DNA of 64,000 bases from Endocalyx cinctus (GCA_001600455.1 BCKC01000001.1:2816441-2880440); one strand, 5' to 3'. Shown: positions 48,701 to 64,000, counted from the stretch's first letter. Notes: generated by a model from the letters alone, not told the origin. A program made the numbers and translations.

Positions 48701-51700
48701 CTTGAATTCTAGAATAACTAGATAAATAAGAAGTTGATTAAGAATTAAGAGACGAGAGATAGATCATCGAAGGGTAAGACGGCCCTTACACTCCGTCCAC
48801 TGTTCAGGTGGGCTTTGTACAACCAGCGTCGCAATTGGGAAGACTCTTTTCCCAATTCGCCGATTCCGGTAGCCAGACCAGAGATGGGAGGGAGAAGACA
48901 TTATTATCTCGAAGGAGCAGAGAGAAAAGAAAGGTCGCTCTTTTCCCGTTTAATTCCGTTTCGATAATCTACGATTCTATTATCCCGGCACCCTTCTTCG
49001 TTATGTGACATGTCAGTAATGAAACCCCGTCTCCTCGCGTATTTCGTAACCGGAGGTAGAGTAGGCCAGGTCGGAAAAAGGTAGAGGAGCGCCGACGAAT
49101 GTTTCGACTGAGTTGTCCGAACCCCGCGAATATCCATGTAGATTTATTTTATTTTATGATATCCCCCCCCCCCCCCCCTTCGTATACAGGCATTTGTAAG
49201 GAGGCTGGGAGGATCTCTTCACGACAAGTTGATAGGTATATGCATGTACACTAGATAGGTGGTCAGCTTTTCGCTTTACATATACATATACATATACATA
49301 TACATACAGAAAAATCCATGCGGCTTGTATGTACCAACTAGCGATATGCGGAGGTCGCGACTTTCACTCGCCAGGATGTCAATTTCATGAACAGAATCTT
49401 ATATGTAATGAGGTGAAGCTCCCGAGGGATACATAAAACACACATACCGGTATACAACTGAATCAGATAATACTCGAGAAGGGGTATGCATTACTTAATA
49501 CTATCACATACTACATAGCTAATTGGCGACTCCCCAGTCCCCCCCTAGCTCCGACTTGTGGACTTGGCGAAGTATGCGGCCTTTTTAAACGACGGGTACT
49601 ACCGCGGCTTTACACGATCTCGCTTTCTTTTTCGCCCCTCCGTGCCCTTTTTTTTTTGTTTCGTCTTTCTTTTAGTATCAAACCAAAATACGTGGGCCAC
49701 GATATCCATTCATAAGGCCAAAAAGAAAAGAAAAAAAAACCCCTTCGAAATTTTGTTGGGGACCCATTATCCTATCAAGGTTAAACCTTATACTTACATG
49801 GTGAGTTAGAGGGGCTCGAAACACGATGCATACAGTAGTTGACGATCAGCCGTCTTGTAGTATAGCGTATATGTAGAAGAGATTTCGATACATGATTAAG
49901 GTCCGTAAATATGCAGCATATTTAATGTAAAAAAAAAAAAAGTTTTTCTTTCTCTTTCTCCCCCTGTTTTCACCCTTTCCCCATTTCGTGGATCGGTATC
50001 CTTACTACGTTATACATAGTGTATACGACCCGCACAGAGAGAGGGTAAGGGAAAGTAAATCAATCAAGATATTATTATTAGCTATAGTATACCACCCCAA
50101 TATCAGGGTTGGGCCAGACTATTTTTGTTAGGTGCCGTAGGATCGGTAATAATGATCAATGCATCCCCAGATGGGTTAGGAAACACGAGACTTACCAATT
50201 ATCGGTCCGCATTAATAATTGAACACCCTCCCTCTCTTTACCCTTCTTTTTTTTTTTTTTTTTTTTTTTCGTTTTTCCCTCGTCTCATGCTCCTAAAGAG
50301 GTGTCAAGATACAGTAATCCTGTAAGATGGAACTCCGAAGTGGTACTGTCGGTAGACAGCGGAGCAATAGTCACCCATTCTCCTCCCACGTTGCTCTCCT
50401 ATTCTTACATATTCGTCCTGATGAAACTCGCATGACCCCCTTGTCATCCTCAACAGGTAGTTAGCCACGCGTTCGAACCATCTTAGCTTACCAGTCAGCC
50501 AGTTGGCATAGTATTAGAAAGCATTATCTTTTCTTAGCAGTACATTTTATGTACTGGAAGGATATCAAATACTGAATTCTTTCTCAAAAGTTCTTATGAT
50601 CGTCTTTTTTTAAACAGGTTTATACTCATTGTTCAAGCCTCGTTGATTCAAACAAGACGTTTCGCGAAGTCTTACTTATTGAGTATACTCTACTTGTGGA
50701 TAATTAGCCCCGATTGTCTGTGTACATAGTAGTGTAATAATGTACATATACTATGTGTATATAAGTAGGTTAAATGATAACTGAAGTATGTTTTACGTTT
50801 TTCAAACATGTAACTTATAACTTTCCGTAGATGGACGATGAAAGGTACATAACAGTGTGAATTAAATCTAGTGGCCTACAGTACAGTAGAGTAGGTATGT
50901 AGAACTTTGACTTTGACGTGGCAATCATCGTGAATCGGTCTCTTTTCAATTTAATGTTCGCTAGCTAGCAAAAAAAACCCTGCCCGTTGCCCTCGTTAAC
51001 GTAAAAGGGTGAAAGACGACCAAAAAAAAAAGCTTCTAGAAAACCTGGGGATACGCAGATGCGGAAGTATCGGGATCGTCCATCCAACCAGAAGGCGACA
51101 GACCGGTCCAAGAGCCAGGGAGTTCCTAGTTGTCCCAGAAAGTCAGGCAAACCCAAACGACCCAGACAGCTTTTTTTTTTTTTTTGTTTCTTTTCGGTCT
51201 TCCCCAGATAAAATATAAAACAGCTGATCAAGTAGCTGCTGAATGATTCGCTGCTAAAACCAAACAAACCGTCTGTGCTTCATCGACGTCAGAACACCGA
51301 AGAAAAAGAAAAGAAAAAGAAGGCAAGTTAAATGCAATAAAAGAAAAACTATACACCATATACTAATACCAGTATCATGGATGTATACTACACTTCACCA
51401 AAAAAAAAAAAAAAAAAAACTCCTGTGCCGCAAAACCAACCTTGCTAGGGTGGTCATCTGCAGGTCGATGAAAAAGGATGGTACTAGAAAGGCAAGTGAT
51501 CAGTCAGTCAAAAGGGAAGTGCAGAGAGAGAGAGAGAGAGAAAAAAAAAGCAAAGAGAAAGACAGGAAATAAAAACTGGAGTGCATAATATTCAGCTCAG
51601 CTCGTCAACGTTACTAACTATACCGGTATACAAACCTGGAGATCTTTCTATTGTATGATGAGCAAACAGCCGAATGAGAGGGTGAGTATCATCAATGCCT

Positions 51701-54366
51701 CATCACCATTTTTAGCCAATCTATTTGAATCACCACGTTACCCAACTGTAACCTAAATAAATGACGAGAACATCGTTAAAAAATAATAATAAATACTATT
51801 TGCAACTCTTTTCTTCTTTTTTTGTGTGTTTTCTCTTGAGTCACCTACTATAACCAGGATAGGTTCCCACCGCAGGGAGCATCGCAGTTCGAAAAAAAAA
51901 GAGAGATCAAACGATTCCTCCGTCTACGGTTTCATCGCATACAATTTCTAACCGTGGAAATTGCATAAAAGCCATGCGTAGGGAGGACTAGAACTTCTAG
52001 AAGGAGGAATGGAGACTTCTTTCACGTGTTACTTCAACACGATCAGCAGCCACTTTTTGTTTTTCTCTCTGCTCGGTGCAGCTTTTGCGAACCAAAATAA
52101 AAGCAAATGTATGCTACCTAGTCAAAGTGACCTTATGCAGTCTAGTGTATGTAGAGGTTGAAAATGAGGCTCGTCGATCCATCCGTGGGTGACAAAAAAA
52201 AATATTATCCTCATGCAAAGATCTTGGGGAATGGAGGCCAGGTCCGCTTTTTGACGTCTGTCAGGCCCACCAGGGCGTGCACGTTTCTCGCTTGCCACTA
52301 TCGATGATCTTCATTCTACGTACTATGTATACTACAATACCAAAACCCCGGTCTTCTTACCATCCCAAAGGCATGGTACTCCTCGGTCGTGGGAAATTTT
52401 TGTTTTGTTCTTTCCCTCGAATCATCTACACGTTGCTCCGCACAGCATGGTATATTTGAGTGAAGGGGGGACAAACGAACAAAAAAAAAAAAAAAAACCT
52501 CGTGTTAATAATAAGTTCCCCCCCTGCAGACTGCAGCAACTCCCCCTTGATTAACTTCCTCTCGCGGTATTTCGTGACTTTATATATCCCCTCCCCCCCC
52601 CCACGGGAAGACGCGGTTATAATAACGGTATCAACCGACAGGGACATGGTCAGAAGTCGATGCTTACGATTGCAGATATTATCCCTCCCCCCTGGCACAC
52701 GGACAGCCGATTTATCCCGGAGGTTCCTGCGTCTGGGCTTCACCGACGGCCATCTTGGGATGAGCACGTGTGTGGGATACCCGGTGCCGAATGGACACTT
52801 GGGTCAACTTGGGTTGTCGAGTCGTCACCTGTTGGGCTCCCCATGTTTCAGCTCATTGCTTGAAAGGAATACCGACAACCAGGGCCATGGTCTCTTTTTT
52901 TCCCCATCTCGGCCTCGGGCTCTACTAGAATATGACAACGAACGAAGGCCCAGGTCTTGTTTATTATGCAAGATGAAGGACCTGCCTCGTCGTTCTAGAT
53001 GGCGAGCTACGGTATGGTCAATAAACTTGACTCGCGATCTCATTGGCCGAGTATCGCCTCGAGCCTGGCACTAAGGGCATCTAGAAGCATCATAAAAACT
53101 GGACGAGGCACCTTCTTTCTTTTCGGCAAGGCCGAAGACGGGAATAACATTCCAGTCAAGTAGTACTGTAGAATGCCGTGTTTCTGGAAGATGACGAAAT
53201 ATACCGTGAAAGTACTTAATAACTCCAAAAAAAAAAAAAAAGAGTTAAATCCTTATAAACCCAAGATTCTAACCCCCCCCTTTTCCCCGTTTCCCCATTT
53301 CCCATCCCCATACTTAAATTTCATGCTCTTTTGAAACCTCGCAGAGTTTGGTGTACCGCAAGAGGAAGAACAAGCTTTTGTCGGTGACCCTCTTTTTCCA
53401 CATGCAGTATAGCAGACCGGGGATTCGATGCTCGTGGGCCGCCCTTTCTAAGCTCGTATTTTAGGTATTTTCAGCGAGACCCTCATCTCAATCATCATCT
53501 CCGAGAAGGATGGCAAGATGGGGAGTATGCTTTAACGAGAAGTGAAGGTGAGGGCAGTAACTGAACAACGGACCGCTCTGTCGGAGTCTGTCCCCATTCA
53601 TAAAAGAGCATTAGTACGGGATGATAGAAGATATCTGTGTTTAGTACGGTGACTTCTTGAATGTGTGCCGTAAATATTTTAAAGGGTACTTACTGCACCA
53701 GTATGAAACTAGATCATATCTCAGTTGTGGCTTTCTGTCAAGGAGGCAAAGGTCATAAATTCACGATCGTAATGATGCGTCTGCTTGGAACGCGAATCCT
53801 CTTTGTTCATAATATTTTTATCTTCCTATACTTAGTTGAAGTCGATAGCCATAGCGATATGAATTAATAGCATTGTATGTTTTTGATTGCTTAGGATCCG
53901 TAGCCTACTTCCGGCAACATGGGTTCTATCGTATCGCCTTGTTTCTAACCAGTGGTAAGAGTCCACGGTTCTAATTGTCATAATTTGCATAATCTTCCTA
54001 TACCTCCCGGATGACGAGGGTTTTCCCCTCCCTATTTTCGAACCCTATCCTCGCTGGCCGTCTTGTCTTTCTATGCTATAATTTCTATAACTAGCACAGG
54101 GCATGGTCCGCAGTCAACGCCCCATCCGGTATAAATGATGCTCTTCGTGTATCATCATTAGGTCCGCTCTTCGAAGACCGTCGAAAATGATCTCGGCTTC
54201 GCTCGAGATCATCAAAGACCGCATAAAAATCAAGTCCTCTCGGAACGCCATGAAAGAAAATCAAATACGTCTCTACATTCGAGACTTTCTGAGTTTCGGG
54301 CTTCGCCGAGATTGCGATAGCTGCGCAATCCGTCTCCCTGTTTGAAATCCGACAACGGGGTATCAT
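45740..54366. other. 8.6 kb region with no supportable gene
   Basis: The stretch between the C2H2 factor promoter and the HOG1 3' end is AT-rich with many homopolymers (T at 45960-45979, C at 49164-49178, T at 50247-50269, A at 51400-51419, A at 52481-52497) and short repeats ((CATATA)n at about 49278-49308, GCAGTCT/CGCAGT units at 47695-47730). The longest ATG-started ORF (52646..53074, 142 codons) has no recognisable motif and an antisense rival. It may hold long promoters, non-coding RNA or decayed transposons, but I see no proof. Confidence 0.55.
52646..53074 (+). CDS. Hypothetical ORF, unsupported by homology
   Basis: 142 codons from an ATG, Arg/Leu/Ser rich (MVRSRCLRLQILSLPPGTRT…). No domain, signal peptide or intron signal. 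It is extended upstream only through a non-ATG start and opposed by an antisense ORF. Probably chance, and listed because it is the longest frame in the desert. Confidence 0.12.
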   Translation: MVRSRCLRLQILSLPPGTRTADLSRRFLRLGFTDGHLGMSTCVGYPVPNGHLGQLGLSSRHLLGSPCFSSLLERNTDNQGHGLFFSPSRPRALLEYDNERRPRSCLLCKMKDLPRRSRWRATVWSINLTRDLIGRVSPRAWH

Positions 54367-56000
<1,634 letters not shown>

Positions 56001-57398
56001 GGCGATTGTCTTGGAAAGGGGCGAAAGTTTATGAGATACGGCGCAAAGGTGGGAGAAGACGGAACGAGGGGTTGTTTTGTGTGAATATTGAGTGGGTTTT
56101 TGACGTAGATCTCGCACCAACAAGATATAGATGGAGAGGAATTATGGTATTCTATAATCAGGATGTAAAAATGCGATTTAAGAATTGGGGGGAAAAGTTG
56201 GAAGAGCAAAGATAAGGCAAAATTTGAAATTCTGGGTATTCCGATCAGGCAGGCTGATGGTTGATGGCCGGTGACCGTAAGGTGCTCGGTTACGACTGAT
56301 GGGGACACGAATATAACGATCGATCTAAAGTAGAACGTGGTAGATGTCTAATCTACCTTAGCCCAGACAAGGATAGTGTATGTACTTGTTTATACAAGCT
56401 GGTAAGGGAAATCAGAAACTAGCGGCAGGTGGCAATTGTGAATAAGAAAAAAAAAAAAAAAAAGATGTGGTCGCGGTAATGTTATTAGTTAGGTAGACCT
56501 GGGTAAGTATCCGGACTGATCTTGTGCAGATATTTGGGGTGGGAGGGGGGTTGCTTGCTTCGATCTCCTATGCTTGATTGATTGCTTTGATGCGTTTTTG
56601 CTTGCTGGCAGTGGGCAGTTGGGATATGGATATACTATGTACTGGTAGGCGTATACGTAAATTTACACAGTGCTGACGCTTTGAGCTGTTTTTATAGCGA
56701 GTGGTGATCTCCAAGTGTTATTGGTTCTTTTTGTACCTGATCAGATACCTAAAACGAAGGATATTTTATTAGTCTCGAAAAGATCACTTTGCACTTATAC
56801 AAATAATACAACTGTCCATTATTAACAGCGGGGTAAGTTTGGAAATATTATGCGTGTACTTTAAAAAAAAAAAAAAAAAAAAAAAAGAAATAATGATATA
56901 TTTATGAAAATAGCTATTATGCAAGTAATCAAAGTTTTTTATCCCAATGTTATTGAGATATGTCTAATATGCATATATTGAAGATAAAGCTTCCAAAGAT
57001 GACCGGATGACAAGATAGATGTGAATCACTTCCACTCTGTTTGAGATATAATAAAATATGAAGAAGAAAAATATGAAGGGGGGAAAATAAAAAGAGATAA
57101 ATTGATCACTTACGTCTGTTTACCAATAGATACTTTTCGAATTATGTAGCGAATGTAGTTGTGGCGGAAGTAGGGGGGGGGGGGGGTTTCAGCAAGAAAT
57201 AAAATAAAATAAAATAAAAACCCAAAAGGTTCTCCGTACGGGATTTCCGTTCGTTAGGTCGAGGCTGTTTAGTAGATGAAAGACAACGAAAATAAAAAGA
57301 ACATATGTATCGAAATCTTTGAATGTGTGGTCAGGCTTGACTTGTTATTCGTGTGGCTTACGTATCAGACGAATGAGCAAGAATGGTTGCATGTGAAT

Positions 57399-57436
<38 letters not shown>

Positions 57437-60400
57437 ACCTATCGAAGAATATCAGTTATCCCATATGTAGCGTATGTAGCGTATGTCGATCGCCCTCAAT
57501 CTATGCGTTTTATATGCCAGCTGATTAGGTTTGGGAATTGCCGAGAGACTAAGTTTTGGGAGAAGAGTGTTTCAACCTTGGAAGAGTGCACCAAAATAAA
57601 AAGTACGTACATATACGCAATGCCGTGAACCAAATCAACTTTATAACAAAGCTCCCTGATAGGAGAGTTGAAGTTCTAGGTTGGTGATGCGGGTGATAGA
57701 GAGATATTGTATAGGTACTTAGGTAAGTAAGTATTGGGGAAGATTTATCTAATTGGTACTAAGAGGTAGTAATTAGGAGACTTTTTTTCTTCATGTAATT
57801 GATTCCATCAGCTGTCTGTCTTCATTATCAATATTTTTGTCTCTCTCCTTTATTCTTTCAACGTAGTACTCATATCTAAACGGTCTGTTTCTTATTTTAT
57901 TTTATATATATTCTATCGGATATATGTATATATAAACATATATAGTATCTTAATACTTAAAAAGAGAATATTCAATAAGAAGGAACAAGATGTGAAAAAA
58001 AAAAAAGTAGATGAAGAAGTTTAAAGGATGACATCATAATGACAAGAACTTAACAACTTTTCCCATTAATTCTTCCCCCTAAATTACCCTATTAGGAACA
58101 GGTGCCATTTATGTAACGCTTCAAGCTTACCCCAAATCGGAAACGGTCTAGACCAGACACGCGTGCTATAATAAATTGACCCAGCGTTGAAGGAGCTGGG
58201 GTCCGTCAATCGAATTTATGGTGTTCCATCGTATAATTCCCATCTTATACAACCATGTCTCCGTGTCTCTCGAACCCCTCTTCTCTCCTCTAATATCCTT
58301 TTTCTTTTCCTCTAACTTGTCACTCATCCCCTCCTCTCATCTCCCCCCCCCTTTCCTAAATAATTCACCACTTCGCTTTCCGCTGGCTTTACTGTCTTAG
58401 TGAACCTTCACACGAAATTTACTAACCTTATATACTAAATAGTGTATAATCAACCTGTTACGGTAGTTAATTACCCCACTAAAACATCGAGATAGTACCA
58501 GATATATTCGACCGTACTGTACAGTAGTGGTTAGGTTGGCTGGTAAACTTGTAGGCTGGTAAACTGGTAAGCTGGTAGGTTGGTAGGTTGCCTGTCATCT
58601 GGTAATGTATGACACTAAAAGTTATATACCGTATGATAATCTCACGATCGAAGAAATTATTGTTATTATTCGCTTGCTCAGCTGGTTCGCAGGGCTGGCT
58701 GGCTGCAACACCACATCACGATGCTTCCCCCCCCCTTCTAGTTGTCCGTAGTAACCGAAGGGCCAATTGTCGATGCTAAACCAAGTCACACACTCCTCCG
58801 TACCCTGCCCATTCCTGCATGAAATCCGGACCGTTTGCTCCTAAGAATGGGTTTATGCCCCCCCAATTTCATGCCGTTATTTTTCAAGCTTGATATTGAT
58901 CAATCGACATTTTCTATCTGGCAGTTTGCACTGGCTTCGAGATAGTGAAAAAAGCTCATATGACGTCATACCCAAAATGCGTTTTCAAGACCAAACCTGC
59001 TTCCAAGGTTCAACGCTGGAAAGGTATCCAGTAAGTATCCACCTATCTAGGTACGTAATGTCGGAATGTTGGCGGAATGGATCAGTGGGCAAGGCTGAAG
59101 TACATTAGGAACAGGGACGGATACAAACAAAATTCAGGGTCGTGTAGGGTATTTGATAGTAAATGTAGGAAAGCAGTAGTGTTTTTTTTGGAACCCCTTC
59201 CAAGATATTATATACATATAATACATATATACATGATTATTTATATACATCGGGTTTTTAAAAAGCAGCATGTTGAGAACCAAGGGAATCTTGGGAAATT
59301 GTAATACAACGACTCATGGATAATTTATTTTGGTTTTTCTTCTTTTGTTTTCCCCTTCGCTGATCAATTCCCCCCCCTTGCGCTACCCAGCTTTTCGCAA
59401 CCTGCATCACGCCGGTTTGCCTATTTAGAAGTTAAAATTTCGCGAGAGGAATGATGATCGTGTTTACCGACGTCATGGTTGATACGGTATACCCCCTTTC
59501 CACCCCCCTTTAGGCTTGGCCGTTAGTGTACGTAGTGTGGCAAGCGCTTCCTGGCTTCATGGACCCTGACGATCACCTACCAACGCGATGGATTTATGCT
59601 CGGTCGATCTCCCACACCCTTACCTCCGTCGCACAAATAACATAACTGACCTCACAGCTGAAATTTACAAATTTGCATATATTAAAAAGAAGAGAAAAAA
59701 AAAGGGTATGGAAGCAGTGGGTTTTTTTTTTTTTTTTTTAATCTTGATGAACTGGGGTTACCGGTGTATCTTATCTACCCATAGAAATAGTCCTACGGGC
59801 ATGGATATATCTTCTTGTCGTGAGTTGAAACCGATAATACCTCCACCGACGATAATGTCATCGCGGATCGATCGGAGGCTGTGCGAATAGGAAGTGATGA
59901 CATACAGGTGCGGTAGAGGATACTTAGGTAATAGATGAAATAAGAGAAAGAAGAATTATATCCACCCCAGTCCCACACACGTTCATATATAAAAATATAT
60001 GACAACTTGAGAACCCACCTATTCACCGTGAAATCTCTTCAGAGCTCTCCCCCATCAGCTCCACCTCCTCAGATAGCGGCTACACTCTGCCATATATTAT
60101 AAACACCTATTATTAGACCCTTACCCCCCGCTTTACTCTAAATTGACTGCTTTGTCCCGAATTTCGATGATCAATACCCTCCCATCCATACGAGACTTTT
60201 CTTTTTCTTTTTTAGAATCTACGCAGTTCGGTTGAGATGCTTATATTACAGGGCGACTTTTGACATACACCAAAGCCAACAAAAGTGTAAAAAATACTCC
60301 GAATTGATACTTGATACCGATACTCCTAAAATAAACAAGGAAGAACATGCCGAGATAACCTGACCCGGCCTTAAAAATTTGGAATGGAGGAGAAAAAAAA

Positions 60401-60452
60401 ACAATAAGCACCAAAGAGCCCTAGTTTGCCACCCTGTCTCCATACGTATGAT
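56001..60452. other. HOG1 upstream region and long spacer
   Basis: 4.4 kb with no supportable gene. It carries poly-A at about 56862-56886, poly-G at 57173-57186, a (CT)n tract at 57402-57434, GGTTGGTAGG-like imperfect repeats at 58530-58590, and a pyrimidine-rich block at 58260-58360. The part nearest 56000 will include the HOG1 promoter and leader. Confidence 0.5.
57402..57434. repeat. (CT)n microsatellite
   Basis: About 16 perfect CT units on the plus strand. Confidence 0.9.
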
Positions 60453-63400
60453 TTATACCGCAAGTGGTTCAACATTCCAGATACCCTCGGCATACTCGTT
60501 GATGCAGCGATCTGAGCTGAAGAAACCCATACGAGAGACACTTCGGATACACTTCGAGATCCATCCATCCTGGTTGCGGTACTCCTCGTCCACCATCTTC
60601 TGGGTGTCAATGTAGGACTGGAAATCATCAGATACAAGATAGTAATCCCCGTGGTCTCGCACAGCCGAGATCATCGCGTTGAAGTCATTTGCTTCACCAA
60701 ACATTCCGCTCTGAATGGCATCGAATACCTTCGAGAGACCGGGATCGACGGAATGTTGACCGTAAGTGTGAGAGTGGCGGAGGTCTTCGACGTCTTCGGA
60801 GAGTGAACCGAAGAGGAAAATATTCTCCTCGCCCACCTCGCGTGTAATCTCAATCTAATACAGAAGTAAGCAAACCTGGTACGATTCACGGCATGTTGGC
60901 GACGGTTACTTACGTTGGCACCATCGCATGTCCCAATGATGAGACCTCCGTTAAGCACGAATTTCATGTTGCTGGTTCCAGAAGCCCTGTTTCATGGTTA
61001 GGGATCAACTCAAAAAGATAAGACGAAGGACGACTTACTCAGTACCAGCCGTGGAGATATGTTCGCTCAGATCCGAAGCCGGCGTGATCATCTCGGCCTT
61101 GCTGACGTTGTAGTCCTCCAAAAAGATAACCTTCAACAGATCACCGATATCAGGATCTTTGTTGACGACGGCGCCGACATTGTTGATTAGATGGATGATC
61201 TGTTTCGCCATCCAATACCCAGGCGCTGCTTTGCCACCGAATATCGATACGCGAGGCAGTTGCTTTTTTCTGTCCTCGGGGCTCATTTCCTTCAACATTA
61301 GGTACCTATAGATCACACCGAAGATATTGAGTTGTTGACGTTTATACTCGTGAATTCTCTTGACTTGAACATCAAACAGGGATGACGGGTTCACGGTAAC
61401 GTCGGTGGTGCTCTTAATGTACTTAGCAAGGCGCACTTTGTTGGCATATTTGATTTCCGCCCATTCCTTTCTGAAGTCTTTGTCATCAATAAACGCCTCC
61501 AGTTTGTTCAGCGTGGTGAGGTCCTTGAGGAACTCGTTGCTACCAGTCTTGCTAGCGATAAGCTCCGAGAGCCGCGGGTTAGCTTGATGAAGCCATCTTC
61601 TCGGCGTAATTCCGTTTGTGACGTTGGTAAACTTGTCGGGTCCGAAAATCGTAACGAAGTCTTTAAAGATGGTGGTTTGAATGAGATCAGAGTGGAGCTC
61701 GGCCACACCGTTCACCTTGTGAGAGCCGACAACGGCGAGGTACGCCATGCGAACCATCTTGGGCTGAGATTCTTCAATAATGGACACTCGGCTCAAAATG
61801 TCACGATCCTCGGGGAACTTCTTTTCTACCGATTGAAGGAAGAAAAGGTTGATGTCGTAGATAATTTGAAGGTGACGCGGCAGCAGGTGCTGGATAAGGC
61901 CTACGGACCACTTCTCCAAGGCCTCCGGTAGGACTGTATGGTTGGTGTAGCCAAACTGCATAAGGGTTAGTGTTTATTTCGTCAAGAGAATATTGAATGG
62001 GCTAACATACTGTTTCCACGACGATATTCCACGCCTCATCCCATTCTAGGCCCTCTACGTCCACGAAGATACGCTGAAGTTCAACGATGGCCAGGGTAGG
62101 ATGAGTATCATTCAGTTGAATTGCCACTTTGTTAGAGAATTCAGACCAGGGACGCTTGGACTTCTTGAACCGCCGCACAATGTCGTATAGCGACGCGGCA
62201 ACCCAGAAGTACTGCTGCTTTAGACGCAACTCCTTTCCACGGTCCAGGTTATCGTTCGGATAAAGTACAGCGCTGATGGTCTCGGCTCTCTGCTGGTCAG
62301 CTACCGAACTTTCATAGTCGCCACTATTAAACTTTTGAAAGTCGAACTCGCCGCTGGCAGCTTTGCTGGACCAGAGTCGCATGTTGTTGGTTGAGGGGGT
62401 ATCGTAACCGGGAATAGGCACGTCATAAGCAACTGCCGTGACAATCTCGCCTCCCTCCCAGTGCGCAATCGACTTTCCATTTTCGTCTTGAGATTTACGT
62501 ACGTAGCCATAGAATTGGATCTATAGCTCAGGTCAGCAAAATGTGAGAGACGGATTCGTTTGAGATCGTGGCTGTGACTTACATCCACGGTAACATCATG
62601 TCTTGGGAATTCCCAAGGGTTGAAATCAAGCCAATAGTCGGGCACTTCGACTTGGTACCCGTCAATAATCTCCTGCTTGAAAATACCATAGCGATACCTC
62701 AGACCATAACCCCACGCGGGCAAGTTTAATGAAGCCATACTGTCGAGGAAGCATGCTGCGAGTCGACCGAGACCACCGTTACCCAACGCAGCATCATGCT
62801 CTTGGCCAATAATGTCCTCCATGCGGAAGCCTAGCTCCTCAAGACCAGCTGCGCCCAAGTTAGTTCTTGTTTCGGAATTGGTTTACAGGATAAGTGGAGT
62901 AACGTTGAGCGAGTAATCATACCTTTAGCTATGCCCTTGGCACCAATGTTGAGCATGGCATTGTCAAAAGCGCGGCCCATCAAGAATTCTAGACTGAGGT
63001 AATAAACACGCTTGCTGTCAGTGAACGTCTGACGTTGCTGTGTCTTGTTCCATTCCATAATTAGACGATCACGAACGGCTAAACTGGCAGCGGAGTAGGC
63101 GGCGGTCTCGTCGCAATTAAACATGCTACGAGCTAAGGTGGTTTCGACGTGTCGAACGACTTCCTTCTCGAACTCATCCTTGTCCTTGAAGCCAGCAAAC
63201 TGATGTTTGGTCCAGGCTTCCCGTTGCGGCTCGGGGATCGATGCTGCCATTGAATATAGTATGTTAGTAAAATGTCGTAAGCAGAATGTAAAATTGAAAT
63301 TGCCCGAGTTGGGATAATTTATGAACGTACCCTCAACACTCTTGATTTCACCGGCTCCAAACCCGGTGACGGTACGTTTGTGCTTCGGTCGAGTGATGCC

Positions 63401-63493
63401 AGCCGGGCCCACGGAACCAACGATGTCGATAATAGGAGCACCCATTGACGGTCGTCTCTCCCTAATTGGGAGGCGCTGTTCAGTGGAAGCCAT
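60453..63493 (-). CDS. GPH1: Glycogen phosphorylase (GT35)
   Basis: Seven exons (63493..63331, 63243..62923, 62848..62583, 62520..62011, 61955..61039, 60986..60914, 60854..60453) encode 883 aa, normal for fungi. Exon junctions rebuild conserved text: [72 protein letters not shown]. Visible landmarks are [64 protein letters not shown] and the PLP lysine in SGTSNMKF (about Lys734). The enzyme releases glucose-1-phosphate from glycogen using pyridoxal phosphate, in the cytosol. The N-terminal Arg/Ser stretch (RERRPSMG) resembles the regulatory phosphorylation region of yeast Gph1. No defect seen. Confidence 0.97.
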
Positions 63494-64000
63494 ATTGGTT
63501 GGACTAGCTGAACGCGGGGAGGATATAATTTAGGCGATTGTTTCTCTCGAGAGCAGAAACCAGAGCGTTATCTAAGCCTAGATAAACTCCAATTAGCTAT
63601 GCTACCTAGGCCGTGTAATAGGAGGGATTTGAAAAACAAAAACGAAAATAAATAAATAAATACTGAAGGAATAAACCGAATATAAGAAGCATACGCTGAT
63701 CGGAATGATGAATGTGCCGAATTGGCGAGCTTCTCCTGAGCCTATGGTGTTAACGAAGGTATGGAGGGGGTGGGGTCGCCGGAAGCTTTAATAGCTTGAA
63801 AGGGATAGCTTGGAAAGCTTCAGCTTGTGATGTCTCGAACGACGATCGACCGATCACACCGTGGGGTGAGCTATGTTAAGACGATCTCGAGATATACAAA
63901 AATTCGTAAAACTTGATAGCTGTACAGATGAAAAATAAAAGGAGGGGAGGGAGGAAGACAAGTAAGAGTGAAAGCAAAGAATTATAAAAAAAGGGACGAC
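63494..64000. other. GPH1 upstream region
   Basis: Promoter side of glycogen phosphorylase. Two AGGGG motifs (63765-63769, 63943-63947; CCCCT in the gene's sense) resemble stress-response elements used by Msn2/4-type factors at yeast GPH1. Their function here is inference only. Confidence 0.4.

Noticed and set aside
59588..59890. 100-codon ORF with Lys run
   Set aside because: Contains poly-A/poly-T translated as Lys and Phe; no motif.

Overview
This is a window from the nuclear genome of a filamentous ascomycete (Pezizomycotina, most likely Sordariomycetes). Three things support that: genes carry short (about 50-200 bp) introns with GTAAGT-like donors, CTAAC branch sites and CAG/TAG acceptors; the protein set is typical (Hog1-type MAP kinase with TGY, KTR mannosyltransferase, C2H2 plus fungal_trans regulator, F-box protein); and coding islands sit in AT-rich, homopolymer-rich spacers. 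There is no operon structure. I found 17 protein genes with usable homology or structure, one intron-containing tRNA, one intact DDE transposase gene, and several low-confidence small ORFs. Splice junctions were worked out by hand from reading frame and conserved motifs.

Layout. 0-11 kb: PI31-like proteasome regulator (-), acetoacetate-decarboxylase-like protein (+), PIF/Harbinger transposase (-), Pol III subunit Rpc37/RPC5 (+), decapping factor Pat1 (-). 12.1 kb: tRNA-Pro(CGG) with a 41-nt intron (-). 15-20 kb: GT15 mannosyltransferase (+), mitochondrial ribosomal protein uS12m (-), acyl-CoA dehydrogenase (+). 21.8-24.2 kb: nine-exon LtrA-family membrane protein (+). 25.6-31.1 kb: arrestin-domain protein (-) and LIV-1 type ZIP zinc transporter (-) with an apparent frameshift. 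32.7-37.4 kb: two small secreted Leu/Asn/Gln-rich proteins (-), separated by a gap of Ns inside poly-A. 39.3-45.7 kb: F-box protein (-) and C2H2 transcription factor (-). 45.7-54.4 kb: an 8.6 kb stretch with no supportable gene. 54.4-63.5 kb: HOG1 (-) and glycogen phosphorylase (-), separated by 4.4 kb.

Functional links. Most neighbours are unrelated housekeeping genes. HOG1 and glycogen phosphorylase are both tied to stress and storage carbohydrate in yeasts and lie in the same orientation, but the long spacer makes coordinated control only a hypothesis.

The most unusual content is the secreted pair at 32.7 and 36.5-37.4 kb. Both genes have a signal peptide, Kex2-like KR sites, a low-complexity Leu/Asn/Gln body, a TATA-like box, two predicted 5'-leader introns and a phase-1 final intron. 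A shared leader motif (AGCTGTGCTCT) follows corresponding acceptors, so they look like diverged tandem paralogues. One has gained a long VDEN/ADEN acidic repeat and a strongly basic, dibasic-rich C-terminal exon. I do not recognise this family.
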